A stretch of 64,000 bases of DNA from assembly GCF_000687475.1 (NCBI RefSeq), contig NC_057321.1, positions 2,542,001 through 2,606,000 on the forward strand. The letters are read 5' to 3'. This document shows, piece after piece, positions 42,908 to 55,300 of the stretch. The translations under genes were made by a program, and so were the position numbers. Numbering within the stretch: the stretch's first letter is position 1; the number at the start of each line of letters is the position of its first letter. The stretch is from Ustilaginoidea virens (Eukaryota; Ascomycota; Sordariomycetes; Hypocreales; Clavicipitaceae). The notes under the pieces are model-generated. The model did no database searches. It had not been told where the DNA came from and was given only the letters and a program-made list of their open reading frames with translations.

Positions 42908-44474
42908 ACCCACGAACCCACCCAGCGTTGCCAGCCTGGACATTTAGCCTTTCCCTGCCGCCAAAGGCACGATTTATTAGCCTGATTCGCCGGGGACCCC
43001 CCCCCTCCCCCCCCCCAAGCGCAGGCTCGCGTCCGGTTCATCCGACGCTCAGCAGCCCCGTTGACGAACCCTCCCTCCTGGAAAACTCCCCGGCGGTGCA
43101 CGGTTCGCCTCGGGTTCCTCGTACCAGCGGAAGCCAGGGCCCCTTCCCTGTAGCGAGTGTTGACCGGTTACAAGCACGTACGCATCGCATCAATACAATA
43201 CAAGCTGCCGGGGGGGGGGGGGAACGCGCGGGCGGGTAAAAGGAGCTGGCCCCACCGAGTAAGCTTACCATAGCAGCAGGCAGGCCCGTGTGCGTCATCC
43301 GCCGCCGGCCGGGCCCGTTGCGCTTGCGGCGGCGAGTCAGGACCGAAGAGGAAAAATGGAGAAAAAAAAAGAAATGGAAATGGAAACGGAAACGGAAACG
43401 CCATCAGCTGATTCGATGCGATGCGATGCGATGCGGTGCGGTGCGATGCGATGCGATGCGATGTGATGCGGTGCCATGCGGTGCCCATGCGTCTGACTTG
43501 GGCTGCAGAAGGGGGCGGGGGAGCGGGCAGCTTACATTTCCAATTGTCAACGTTCTTTTTACGAGTATCCGGGAACGGTTTGCCCCCCCGGTCGGACATG
43601 CGCCGTACGACCACGGACGTAAGGGGCTCTCGACCACCCGGCAATAGGTGCGGGGGGGGAGGGCCTCTGTGCACGGCCATGGAAGGCGTCTAGAACGAAA
43701 GAGGGAGGGAAAAAAGAAAAATGGAATAAAAAGCTCGCCCCATCTGACGTCAGACGAGGGTCGGGCGGGCTCGGTGTGTTTTTTCCCACCCGGCTGCTCT
43801 GCTCTGCTCTGTATTTAGCCGTTGACGGCGAGCGGGCTGCCCTCGTCGCGCGTGTCCCCCCACGCGGAACGTGTCCGAGGGGGGAGGCACATGACGCCGG
43901 GGTATTACTCAGGAGCGCAGCGCAAGGCGAGGATGCGAGAGGCGGGAGGCGGGAGGCGGGAGGCGGGAGGCGAGGGAAACCGGGCGAGCACGTCAGTGAT
44001 GCGAGGGCGGCGTGGCGAGCTGCCGTGGCGGGTTTCGGAGGCGTATGCCGTCTGTTGGGACGCTGCGGTAGCAAGGCTGGAGCTTGCCACCGGCCTTCTG
44101 TAACGCTTGCACCGGCGTTCTATGACGCTTGCACCGGCGTTCTGTGACGCTTGCACCGGGGGGCTACCGGCACTGCAGCGATGAATGACCAGTTCCCCGC
44201 GCGCGGCTCGGAGCCCGTCCTTGATGCTGCGTCCACCGAGGCAGAGTCTTGTGTATCATGTACGGAGCGAGCACATGGGAGAGAACGTGGCCGTGGGGTG
44301 GATTTGGTAAAACCCAAGTTTGCTGCTGTCTGTCTGTCGTACATGAATCCCACACCCATCACACAGCATGTACTGACAGTTGCTGACCCAAGCTGCACAA
44401 AGAAAACAGCAAATGCCCACACTCATAACGCAATGCCCCATTGCCATGACGCATTCCATCACGGGGAAAACCCG
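41220..44474. other. Intergenic, rich in homopolymers and microsatellites
   Basis: No supported gene. It contains A39 (41929-41967), T29 (42256-42284), A41 (42865-42905), a C run (41797-41816), (TTGCC)10 (42122-42171), (GATGC)n (43414-43474), (GGCGGGA)n (43941-43972) and a 23-bp ACGCTTGCACCGGCGTTCT repeat (44103-44158). The frames seen here are driven by these tracts. Confidence 0.55.
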
Positions 44475-45872
44475 CTACCGCTTGGACCCCAACAGCCTGC
44501 TCAACGGGTTGCGCGACTTGCTGGCCCGGAGCGCGCTTACCGGCCAATCGTCCGACTTGCACTTGCTGACGGAGCAGCCGCCCGTCATGATGGCCTCAAT
44601 CAGGTCGTGGCCAATGTCGTGCCGCAGCCCGTGAGGGCTGTTGATGTTGTAGTTGCTGACTGCCGAGGCACAGACAGGCACGAGCCGGCGGGGGAGAGAG
44701 AGCGCATAGGGCATCAGTCAGCACTGGGACGGGAATGCATCGTCGCTCACGAAGAAAGACTTTTTTTATTTTTTTTTTCCTTTTTTTCTCCTTTTTTTTT
44801 TCTGCAGTTGCATCAGACGCAGCTGGCACTTACACCACTCATCCGTGGCCTCCGGGTGAGGCCCAGTCAGGCCTACCCACCCGTCGCCGTACTTGTTCAG
44901 CGACGAGGCGACGCGTCCGCTCTGCGAGTAGCGCGCCAGGACGATGCTGCTGTCGCTGTCGTCCAGGCCCTTGATGACGGCGCCTTCCTGGAAAAACACC
45001 CACTGGTCCTGTAGGATGCGGCCGGCGTTGGGGCCGGTGGAAAAGTTCCAGTCAATCTGGATAATGGTGTCCCTGTCGTGCTTGACCTGGGCGCCCTTTT
45101 GGCAGTGCTCGGCATCGGTATCGGCGCCACGTGGCAGCAGCCCAAACCCCGGCGAGTGCCCCGCCAGGTAAGCCCCAAGGCAGAAGCCCAAGTAGCGACC
45201 ACCCCTGGAGACAAAGTCCCGGATGGCTGGGGCGTACGCTCTGGTCTGGGCCCAGGCGTAGTCGAGATCTGTACACATGGCCTGCATTAGGGGCGGGTAA
45301 AGGGGTAAAGGGGGTCTGGTACAAATATGCGGTGGCGAAAATAAGCGCCGTCTCGGGGAGCGTGTTGCAGAGACGCAGGGACCACGGATCCTAGACTCCT
45401 AGGCGCAAAGGCAAAGGAGCGAAGAATCCCTCGCTGGAAAGGAGTGCACATTGGGCAGACAGACAGACAGACAGACAGCCAGCCAGCCAGCCAGCCAGGC
45501 CATGGGCCGCAGCTGCTATCTCGTGCACGAAAGGGCCGTGGTGCAACGGGGCGGAAAGATTGAAACAGGAGAGATGACGACGACGACGACGATGACAATG
45601 ATACACGGACAACAAAAGAAAGGGACAGACGCACCTGGTCCGCCGGGTTGAGCGTAGAGCTGCACGTGGCTCAGGCTCTCCCTCGTGACATCGACGCTCT
45701 CGTTCGGCCCTGCGTATTGGACCTCAAAGCGTCGGGGTGACGACTCGAGCAGCTGAGCGACGGCCTTGGACAGGTCATGATGGCCAGCTGGGCCGCGATA
45801 CACCAGGGCCCGCGGTCGTGGGGCCGCAGCGGGGGCGGCAATATTGGCAGCGGCATCCATGGCGGCAGCCAA
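44475..45872 (-). CDS. Class I glutamine amidotransferase-like protein (BPL_N type)
   Basis: Resembles the N-terminal GATase-like domain of biotin-protein ligase found alone in fungal proteins; no reaction is established for such stand-alone forms. Model: complement(join(44475..44659, 44834..45268, 45635..45872)), 285 residues; the phases close exactly. After an Ala-rich start come RALVYRGPAGHHDLSKAV, then YAQPGGP joined by intron 1 to DLDYAWAQTRAYAPAIRDFV, and GGRYLGFCLGAYLAGHSPGF, a GxCxG nucleophile elbow. The WVFFQEGAVIKGL and YGDGWVGLTGPHPEATDEW segments are typical of the family, the latter holding the His-x-Glu pair expected of class I GATase folds. There is no biotin-ligase catalytic domain. 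Intron 1 is long for this genome (366 nt) and carries tetranucleotide repeats. An extra 5' exon with a signal peptide is possible; the 3' end after DDWP could alternatively be spliced. Confidence 0.8.
45456..45499. repeat. (ACAG)n-(CCAG)n compound microsatellite
   Basis: CAGA repeats passing into AGCC repeats, located inside intron 1 of the BPL_N-type gene. Confidence 0.95.
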
Positions 45873-46079
45873 CGCTCACAGCGGCACTCTGGCAGCAATG
45901 ATTTGGAATCGAAGTCAGCCCGGAACGCACCTTGCGTGATTTCGGCAAGGTCTGGTGCTGTCGGGATTCGTGCGAGGGTCACGTTGAAGCTCGAAATACG
46001 CGAGGCAAAGACGAACCCAGCACGGTCTCGGTATATCAATATATGGTGCGGAAATGGCATCAGCAAAGCCGGCAGCGGG

Positions 46080-46143
46080 TGTGTATGCGGGTGTGTGTGC
46101 GGGTGTGTGTGCGGGTGTGTGTGCGGGTGTGTGTGCGGGTGTG
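46080..46143. repeat. 12-bp repeat GGGTGTGTGTGC
   Basis: Five near-identical units about 210 bp upstream of the start of the BPL_N-type gene on the minus strand. Confidence 0.9.
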
Positions 46144-49100
46144 CCGTCTGATTCGCAAAGCGGGATTCCCGAAGCTGACGATGGCCATGGCCTGTGGCGG
46201 GAAGCAAGAGGGCCAATTACTAATCGTGACCCATCCAAAGTATCACCATGATCAGCAACTGACACGCAGTTAACACGAAGAAAAAGCGGGGCCGGGATGA
46301 AATAAAAAAAAAGTAAAAGAAAGCAAAATAAAGCAAAATAAATCTTTGGCTGACCCAATACCCGGGGCTCTCTCCCTCATCTGGTCGACAAGCGTCGAGC
46401 AAAGCTGGATTTGGATTTCGGAGTCGGCGGGTCAATAAATCCAAGGCGTGTACAACAGGCATGGAAATTCGTCGGCTGCCACGCCGGGGCAGGCTTTTGC
46501 ACCCTGTGTGCGGCTATCAAGTCCGGGGTCGTCTACAGGGATTTTGCGTCTTTGCAGGGAATGTGTGGATTATGGAATGTGTCTGGTGGATAGTGCAATT
46601 GTGTTGGATGTGACCCGTGTGTTTAGTCAGGGTCATGGACTCGTTGAAGACAACGATGCGATGCGATGCGAACGGGGCCGGGGTCGGGGCCAGAAAGGGG
46701 AAGTCGCCCTGGGCTTTCGCGTGCGCGCCTGCCGCAGCTTGTGTGAGCAAGACGCGCCTGTACCACCCGCCATGTCACGTGTCGCCGGCATTGCCGACGA
46801 GGGCTCGTCGCACAACTTTGACGTTTGAACTCGCCAGTTACAAAGCCAGCAACCCAGTTGACAAATTTGACAGTTGACCCCGTTGACCCCGTCGACCCCG
46901 TTGAACGAAGCCGACGTTGGTCAGACGTTATTCGCGTCGTGTCACCGGAGTTAAAAAAATCATCAAGACCACCAAACTGCGCGACCGACGCGGAAATAAG
47001 GCAGAAGACGACGGCTCCGCTCTCTGCGGGCCTGCAAGAGCCAAAAAAAAAAGGTGTCGAAATTCGCAGTGCAGCGGTGGTTGCAGCAAACGACTTGACC
47101 GGATCAGCCATGACGAACCACTGACCACGTTGTCGATTGGGCGGTCGTCCCCTCTCCTCCACCCCCCCCCCCCCCCCAAACCCAAGGCATCCATGCGGCA
47201 GTTTGTCGCATCTTTCGGCACGACTTTGCAGCCTGCAGGTGAGGAGGACGCGCAAGCTGTCTCGTTCACCACCAGCCCGTGCTGTTCCCAGGTGTAACCG
47301 TGGAGCATGGGACAAAGTAGCATTGCGTCGAGGACGGGGTTTGCAGGGGTGCCGATGAATCCGCACCGACTCCCCAGACATGAAGCGGGGAAAAAAGGGA
47401 ACAGGAAAAGGGCAAGACAATGATGGAAAAACAAGGGAGAGGGGAGCAAAGCAAGACGCTGCAATGCACGCAAAGTACCCGGCAGCAATTGCCGTGCGAA
47501 AAGTGCCCAATACCCGGCGAATATGACATGACATGACATGCATGACATGGCATCAGGGCAGAGCCAAACACGAGATTTTGCGAGCCAAGGCCAATGCAGG
47601 TTCGGCGGCCCGACGTGCAAACGCCGCCAGACCAAGAAACAAGAACAAGCGCAGAGGTCCCGCCCGGCGAAGCGAAGGCGCCACGCCATCGTGGGGGCAG
47701 GGGGGCCACTTGGCTGGATGCAGAAGACGCAACCTTGGATAAACTTCCATGCTCCAAGGGCAATCGGCGCGAGTTTTGCCGAGCAATCGCGACGACGGGG
47801 TCCGCGTCAGAGCGAGCCAACGGCGTGCCTCGCTGCCGACAAAGCTTGTCTCGGGGGGTGAAGCCTGGAAGAGCGTACACACTCAAACACACTCGATGTC
47901 GGCTTTGTCCGAGAGCCGGGGTTTGTTGCTGCCCTGCTAATGGTTTTTTTCCCTTTTCCCTCGCTGCCCCACCCAGCTGACCAGGCGACAGGTCATGATG
48001 CTCCATCGACGTATAAATTAGCCACACGCAACGAAACGCAGGCTACACCGGGGAAAGGGGGGGGGGGGATGTCTCGCTAACGGAGATACTTGGGCTTGGC
48101 TCCCGCTGCAGCTAGGACAAAGCTTGAACGGTGCGGCGCTCCCCTTGGTCCCAGCCCTGGGGCGCTAGTTGCTTTGGCTGGCGTTTACCCAGCCGGGGCC
48201 CCCATGCCCCCATGCCAACTTGACCAGGGCCTCGGTATTACTGTTCCCGGCAGTGACTCCCTCCCATCTGCCATGTCGCAGACAGAGAGCCGGCAGAGGC
48301 TGAGGGGCCAACGAGACGGGGTTGCTGGCTAGCCCCGGTGATCAACCGGCTCTTTTCGATATGGGGCGCAGCGACCAAGAAGAAGAAGAAGAAGAAGAAG
48401 CAGGTATCAGCAAGAAAAGGGAGGAAAGGAAAGGAGGACCCATCGGCGACAGGGGCAACCAACCGCTGCAAGGCCCCATCATCTTCGCAGGCGCTTAGTA
48501 CCAGACTTTCTTTTCTGCCATGCCATGGGCCCCGCTCCGGGGTCGCGGCCACGACGTTGCAAACAAGCCATGACGTCTTGCAGCCAGCCGGCCAGAATGG
48601 CCGCAGACCCGCCGTTCCGCTCCTAGTGCTCACTGCTCATGCTCACTGCTCACGACAATGGCAACAAGCCTTCCCTGGAACGAGGCTGAAAAGAAGGATG
48701 CAACCAGCCAGAATGGACGACACATCGAGCCAAGACGCCGACGAGCGCAAACCCCTTGGAGTCGCGTTCGCTAGCGCAGCGGCCCCCCGCCCGCCCGCCG
48801 CCCGCAGCCCGCAGACGCCAAGACGCAGACGCCAAGACGCAGACGCCAAGACGCAGACGCCGACACCGACGCAGACTGCATGGCGGCCTGGGGTCAGCGA
48901 GGCCGGCCAGCCAGCCAGCGCTTGCGTCTTTGCACCAGACGCTTAGCTTATTCTGCATCAACGTCGAGCTTCGGAACCCCTGGTGGCCCCCCCTCGAGTC
49001 GACGGGGTGTTGAAACTCGCCAAAAAGAAAAGAAGAGAAAAGAAAAAAAAAAAAATCAATATTGAAGCGCCCACTGACGGATGCCTCCGAAAACGCAAAT

Positions 49101-52100
49101 CGAAGCCCATCTCTAAAAATAGTGTCTCGCACGCAATAAACAGGCCACACAATGCTCGGACCGCGGTTCAGCTGCCGCGGCTGTCCGCCCGCAAAGGACG
49201 AGACGGACGACCTGTCAGCTTGCCACTCGCGCCCCTTGCCTCGCCGTGTGCCCAGCAACCGGTCTCGTCGATTTTTATTTTTTTTTCCTCTTCCCTCTTC
49301 CCTCTTCTTCACCAACCAAACCCCCCCCCTTTCACCCCCTTTCTCCGACCAAACTTGGCAACAAAGACGGCTCCCTGACGTGTGGATGACCTGGTCGAGG
49401 TCTCTGGCGCCGATTGCGTCAGACTGCCGCGGGGCGCTGATTCGCCGCCTGGGGTTGGGGGGGGGGGGGAGGTACCCGCGGCCCCCTGCCCAACTCAGCT
49501 TAGCGGCTTGTCACTCGTGCGCACGACCGGGGTGGGAGGGCGGCCAAAGCTTGACAGATGTCACCGGAACCTTGGCGCCCCCCCCTCAAATTCGGTTCTC
49601 TTGCTTGCTCGCTTGTTTGACGTCGTGTCCAAGGTTCTTTTCGTTTCCACTCGAACCAAATCGGACGGGAAACGGGCTCGCCTCCCTCTTCTTTCGCCCT
49701 GCGATGGTTCCCGGCCCTCCCGCCCGCCTGGGGAGAAACTTGGTTGCGGCGGCGTTTCTCCTGGCTGGATCGCCAAGGCTGCCCCCCCCCCCCCCCGGCC
49801 GCAGAAACCGCGCCGGCATCAAACGCCAGGAACAAACGCCCTACAAAAACGCAGCGTGTCGAACAAAGCTGAGCCGGGGCCAGCAGAGCGAACTTTTTAC
49901 TTTGTTAAACGTGCGCGGCGCTCATGTGACTGCTCCTACACACACACCCCTTTTCCCCCTCTCCCTCCCCCCCCCCCTCCCCCTTTTTTTTTTTTTCACC
50001 TCCCTCTCTCCGCAGCGTCTCTGCCAGACCCCCCCCCCCCCTCCCCGCTCGAACGCGCACGCAACGCCGCCGCCTTCCGACGAGCAGCGGGAAGTAGAGA
50101 GCATCAAAACGAGGTGCAGGCGCAGGTGCAATCTGCGCCGTCAACCAGCGGTGCTGCGCGCTCGCAAACCGGGGGCCGAGGACGAAAGTCGAAACCCCTT
50201 GAGGAGCCTGTGGGGGGGGGGGGGGGGGCGTGCGGGCTGCTTTCGTCTCTGCTCTTGGCGGCGCCACAGCCGTCTCGGCGGGCAAACCAGTTGTTGCCCT
50301 GGGCTGGTTGCGTGGGCATTCGAGGCTGGCGGCATGTCGGAAGTGGCCCATCTCGATGGCGCTGAGAAAAACAAACCACAACCACAGCCAGCCGCATCAG
50401 CTACCGGTTCCGGGTCAGGTTGCCCCAGTCAATCCACCCAGAAGCGCTGGCTCGCTCTCCCTGAGCAGAAGACGACGCGTGCTCGTGCGTGGCGGATGAC
50501 CTCCTGCCTTCGCGGGGAAGGAAGCTCGGTGCCGTCGACTAGGCTTTCTTTCTTTCGTGCCCCGTCTGCCTTGCCTTGCCCTGTTTTGTTTCTGCGCCTG
50601 CGCTACCGGCTGGCTTTCCCGAGCCCATTGAGGAATAAACTCCCAAGTCCGGCATCCAACCAAGCAGCAGCAGCTAGCAGCCAACAGACACCGGCAGAAC
50701 AAGAACAGCAACAGCTGCAGACGCAGACGCAAGATGCACATGGCATACAATATACTCAGCAGCAGACCCCCATAACAGATTCAAGTGCCACGACCACGGC
50801 CACGACCACGACCTCGCACCTCCAGCACCCGCCCCAAGCAAACCTCTCCGTCCCTGACCTGCTGCACATTCCCATCCCATCCCATCCCGTCCTATCCCAT
50901 CGCATCCCCTTTGACCAACTCTCTTCAGACCATGTAACCCACCGCCTGGTCACCCCCCCCCCCCTTCCCCGGGGTCCCCTCGTCCCAGGCGCCTTTTCCC
51001 CCTTCAAACCATCATCACCCGCCAGCCCATCCCCCCATGGCCCGCTTCTTGCTCGGCAGACTCGCCGCATCGACCACTGGGGGCCATTTTCCCCCTTCCC
51101 CCTGCGCGTGACTCTTACCTCTCTTCCTTGTCCTCTTCTTATTCCTCTTCCTTTTCCTTTTCTTCTCTAGTCCGCGTGTTCCCCCTGCCCTGCTCGTCAC
51201 GTCCGGCCCCCCCCACCTCTTCGGTCAGCAACATGTCAGAAGTCGTGCTGCAGACTTCTCTTGCGTCCGCTCCTTTGGGCCCAGCAAATAAGCAGCCCGT
51301 GGCCCCGGATATCGTCCGATCCAAGTAAGAAACGCCGACGAGGCCCCCCCTTGCCCGTTGTTTTTTTTTTTTATTTTTTTCGCTGGCCCCGCCGCATCTC
51401 ACCCCCGTGACGTGACTAATTCGGCCTCGTCAGCTTGTGTCTGTCTGTCTGTCTGTGTGTGTGTGTGTGCGTGTGTGTGTTTTTTTTTTTTCTCTTTTTT
51501 TCTTCCCGTCCCGGACCCCTTGCTTTGCTTTGCTTTGCGTGTGTTTTTTTTCCTGGCCTGTCCCCAAGTCGACACACCCTTGGGGGGCGGAACCTGGGAA
51601 CCTGGCGAGGCCGTCAAGCGGACGGGCACGCAAGGAAAAAGGGCTCGGCTGCCAGCAAGCTCCCTGGGCTTGGTCGTCGTGTTGCAACGCCACGGCTCGC
51701 ATACTATATAGTGGCTTGGGACCACCCTCGACTTGCATCTGGGCAGATCCGCAAGGCCCTCTCCTCAGTGGTTCCAACCCGTCTCAGAGATCCTTTTCTT
51801 GCCCTTCTGCCTTCTGCGTCGTCCAGTCCCACGTGGAGTTGAATGTCTTGAATCTTGCAACCCTATATTTCTATATATACGTTTCAGCGTTTAAAACTCG
51901 TCGACTGCCCTTTCCCCCACTCCCGCATCCCCTGCTTCTCTCTCAGACAACATACATCATCATCAGCACCCCTCGAGGGAAACCCACCGCCCCCGCCCCC
52001 CCCCCCCCCCCCCCCAAAAAAAAAAAAAAAAAAAGCAGGACCAAGAAATAAAATATAATAACGTACCTGGCTTGAACCAGTTGAGCCGCCTTGCCGCCAC

Positions 52101-52356
52101 ACCACTACTCTCAACATACAAAAACACTCTCTTATCCCTACAGAGTCCCGTTCTTGTATACTCTGATTGAGCCTTACTCTCCCATCCCCCCCCCCCCCCC
52201 TTCCCTTCCCGGGACACTGCAGCCACCTCGTACCTCTCGTCGTCGTCGTCGTCATCGTCGTCGTCGTCGTATCTTGGCCAGTTCATACTTCAACTGCTCG
52301 TCAGGAGGAGACGTCTAGATGTTTGGCACCTCTCTCCGCACCAACGCACAGCAAAA
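46144..52356. other. 6-kb intergenic region, low complexity, no supported gene
   Basis: Many long GC- and pyrimidine-driven frames (for example 49152-51170 plus, 672 codons) are open in several frames at once and Pro/Ser/Phe-rich, so I do not call them. Contents include repeated C and G runs (47161-47177, 49783-49797, 50213-50227, 51988-52014), a 14-bp AGACGCCAAGACGC repeat (48813-48870) and (TG)n with T runs (51437-51492). The last 1.2 kb probably includes the promoter and leader of the synthetase gene. Confidence 0.5.
51233..51328 (+). other. Possible upstream ORF or 5' exon before the synthetase gene
   Basis: A 31-codon frame, MSEVVLQTSLASAPLGPANK..., ends at AAGTAAGA, which doubles as a good 5' splice donor (GTAAGA). 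It follows a strong pyrimidine-rich stretch. It may be an upstream ORF or an alternative first exon; joining it to the synthetase at 52357 would need an intron of ~1 kb, unusual here. Confidence 0.25.
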
Positions 52357-55300
52357 ATGAGCCAGACTCGCTCAAAACAAGACCTGGCCCTGTATCCCGT
52401 CGAGGAGGCTGGAACCCCTCGGACTCTTGTCGATATCCTGCAGCTCACGACGGATTTTCACCCCAATGCATTGGCCATCGATAATGGCACAAGCCGCCTC
52501 ACATATGCCCAGCTGGCTGAACGGGTTGCCTCTCGCGTCGAGAAGCTTCGAGCTGCCGGCGTTGGAGCGGGGGACCGCGTCGGGGTGCGAGTCACCTCGG
52601 GTTCCCTCGAGCTCTACGTGAGCATCCTCGCAGTCATGACCGCCGGCGCAGCCTACGTCCCCGTCGACGTGGACGATCCGGACGAGCGAGCCCAGCTGGT
52701 CTGGACGGAAGCCGGCGTCACCGCTGTCCTGGCCGACGCGGATGCTCTGACCAGACATAACCCGCCCGTTGGTGGACCTCGGCGGAAGCCAACCGTCGAC
52801 GATGACGCCTGGATCATCTTCACCTCGGGATCGACTGGCAAGCCCAAGGGAGTCGCCGTCACCCATCGCAGCGCTGCCGCCTTTGTCGACGCCGAGTCGA
52901 GGATCTTCCTGCCCAACAAGCCCTTGGGCCCCGGTGATCGAGTTCTTGCCGGACTCTCCGTGGCGTTCGATGCTTCCTGCGAGGAAATGTGGCTCGCCTG
53001 GCGGTACGGCGCTTGTCTCGTCCCGGCTCCGCGCGCGCTCGTCAAGGCCGGTGCGGATCTCGGTACCTTCCTCACCGCCCAGGACATCTCGGTCGTGTCC
53101 ACCGTCCCGACCTTGGCCGCGCTGTGGCCCGTCGAGGCTCTCAAGGGTCTGCGACTGCTGATTCTCGGTGGAGAAGCTTGCCCACCCGAGTTGGCCACCC
53201 GGCTTGCCGCCAACGTCGAGTCGGTCTGGAACACGTATGGCCCCACGGAGGCGACCGTCGTCGCCTGTGCCGCCCCGCTCGTCGCCGGGCAAGCGGTTCG
53301 GATAGGTCTACCCCTCGCCGGTTGGAAGTTGGCCGTCGTGGACCCCGAGGGTCATCCGGTTCAATGGGGCCAGGAGGGCGAGCTGGTTATCGGAGGTGTT
53401 GGCATGGCCCGCTACCTTGATCCGGAAAAGGACAGGGCCAAGTTCGCCCCAGCCCCCTGCTTTGATGGCGAGCGAGCCTACCGCAGCGGCGACCTTGTTC
53501 GCGCCGAGAGAGACGGCTTGTTCTTCGTCGGCCGCAACGACGAGCAGATCAAGCTCGGCGGCCGTCGTATCGAGCTGGGCGAGATTGACGCTGCCCTGAT
53601 GACGCTGCCTGGAGTCAGTGCCGGAGCCAGCGCCATCCGCCGCAGCGAGACCGGCAACCAGGTCCTCGTCGGCTACGTCGTCCGCAAGAGCCCGCCCCAG
53701 GCCAACGACAGGGGCATTCTCCGCCGCCTGCTGCCCGCAACTCTGGTTCCCATGCTCGTCACCGTCGACGACTTGCCCGTCCGCACGTCCGGCAAGGTGG
53801 ACCGCAAGGCCTTGCCCTGGCCGCCGCCCGCTTCGTCGCATGTCGATGCCCAGCCCATCCACGGCACCACCGCGTGGCTCGCCGAGCAATGGCGGCGCGT
53901 TCTCGGCGTGCCGGCGTCGCCGGATTCACACTACTTCGACCTCGGCGGCACCAGCTTGGCCGCCGCCCAGTTGGTGACGCAGTTGCGGCAGCGATGCCCT
54001 ACCATGTCGGTTGCCGATGTGTACGAGTACCCGACTCTTGCCGCCATGGCGGCGCGAGTCGACGACCTTGCCGGCACCAAGCAGGATGACCGCCTGGTCA
54101 AGCCCACCGCCCGCTGGGTCATGCTCGTCCAGTTCCTCGTCATCTTTGCCGAGCTCACCTTCAACGGCGGCAAATGGCTCGCGGGCGTGGCCACGCTCAA
54201 GAAGTTTTTCGCCCTGAGGCTGGGACCGGACTCGTGGGCTGGAGCCTATGCCTGGCCGTGGTGGCTAATCGCCGTCTTCTGGGCGGTTTTCGTGACCTTT
54301 CCCGGACGCATGCTTACCACGGCACTAGGCGCCCGCATCTTCACCATGGGCATCAAACCAGGCACCTACCCTCGAGGCGGATCTGTTCATCTCCGCCTTT
54401 GGGCTGCCGAGAGGTTTGTGGGAATGGCTGGCATTGCCAGCCTTGCTGGAACTCAATGGGCGAGGCGATACGCCCGGCTGCTGGGATGCCACGTCGGCAA
54501 GGGGGTGCAGCTTCACGGACTTGCCCCCGTCACCGGCCTCGCCAGTTTCGGCGCCGGCTGCGCCATCGAGCCAGAAGTCGACACGGCCGGCTGGTGGATC
54601 GACGGTGACTTTTTGCACATCGGATTCATCACCGTCGGACGGGGTGCCAGAGTGGGCGGTCGCAGCACCCTCATGCCCGACGCGGTAATCGAGCCACACG
54701 CCGTTGTGGAGCCCGGTACTGTCGTCCAAGGCATCGTCCGAGGCCCGGATGCGGCAACGGCCTCGGCGGATGAGAACCGTCAGCAGCACCTTTCCGAATG
54801 GGCCTTCTTCTCGGGTCTCCGCTACACCGTCACCCTCTTGCTGCTGGACTTCCTTCCCGTCATCCCCGCCGCACCTGCGCTGGGGTTGACCCCTCTCCTG
54901 GTCCGCGATTACAGCAACTTCCATCAGCTGGTGGTGGCGGTGATTGAGCTCACGCTCCCCGGAGCCGTCCTCGGCATCTTGGCGTACGTCGCAGTCAACG
55001 TCATGATTGTTCGCTTGGCAAGCCTTTTCCTTCGTCCCGGCTCGTACTCGTGGCACAGCACCACGGCATGGGCGGCATGGGTCACCCACTTCGTCATGAT
55101 GAACCTGCGAGCCACCCTCTTCCCGATTTACGCCAGCTTGATCACGCCCACGGTTCTGAGACTGTTTGGCGCCCGCATCGGTCGACACGTCGAGGCATCC
55201 ACGGTTGTTCCCATCCCCTCGTTATTACGCGTCGAGGAAGGCGCCTTCCTAGCCGATGACGTCTTGCTGTCCCCGTTCGAACTCGACTCCGGCCGGATCC

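Noticed and set aside
46623..48027. Overlapping minus-strand frames of 250-306 codons
   Set aside because: Three frames open across the same GC-rich segment, none with domain or convincing splice signals.
49152..51170. 672-codon plus-strand frame
   Set aside because: Low-complexity Pro/Ser/Phe/Arg text through C and T runs, other frames equally open, no domain, no leader consistent with a gene.
54325..55188. 287-codon frame antisense to the synthetase
   Set aside because: Shadow of the coding strand; hydrophilic Arg/Asp/Gly-rich with no motif.
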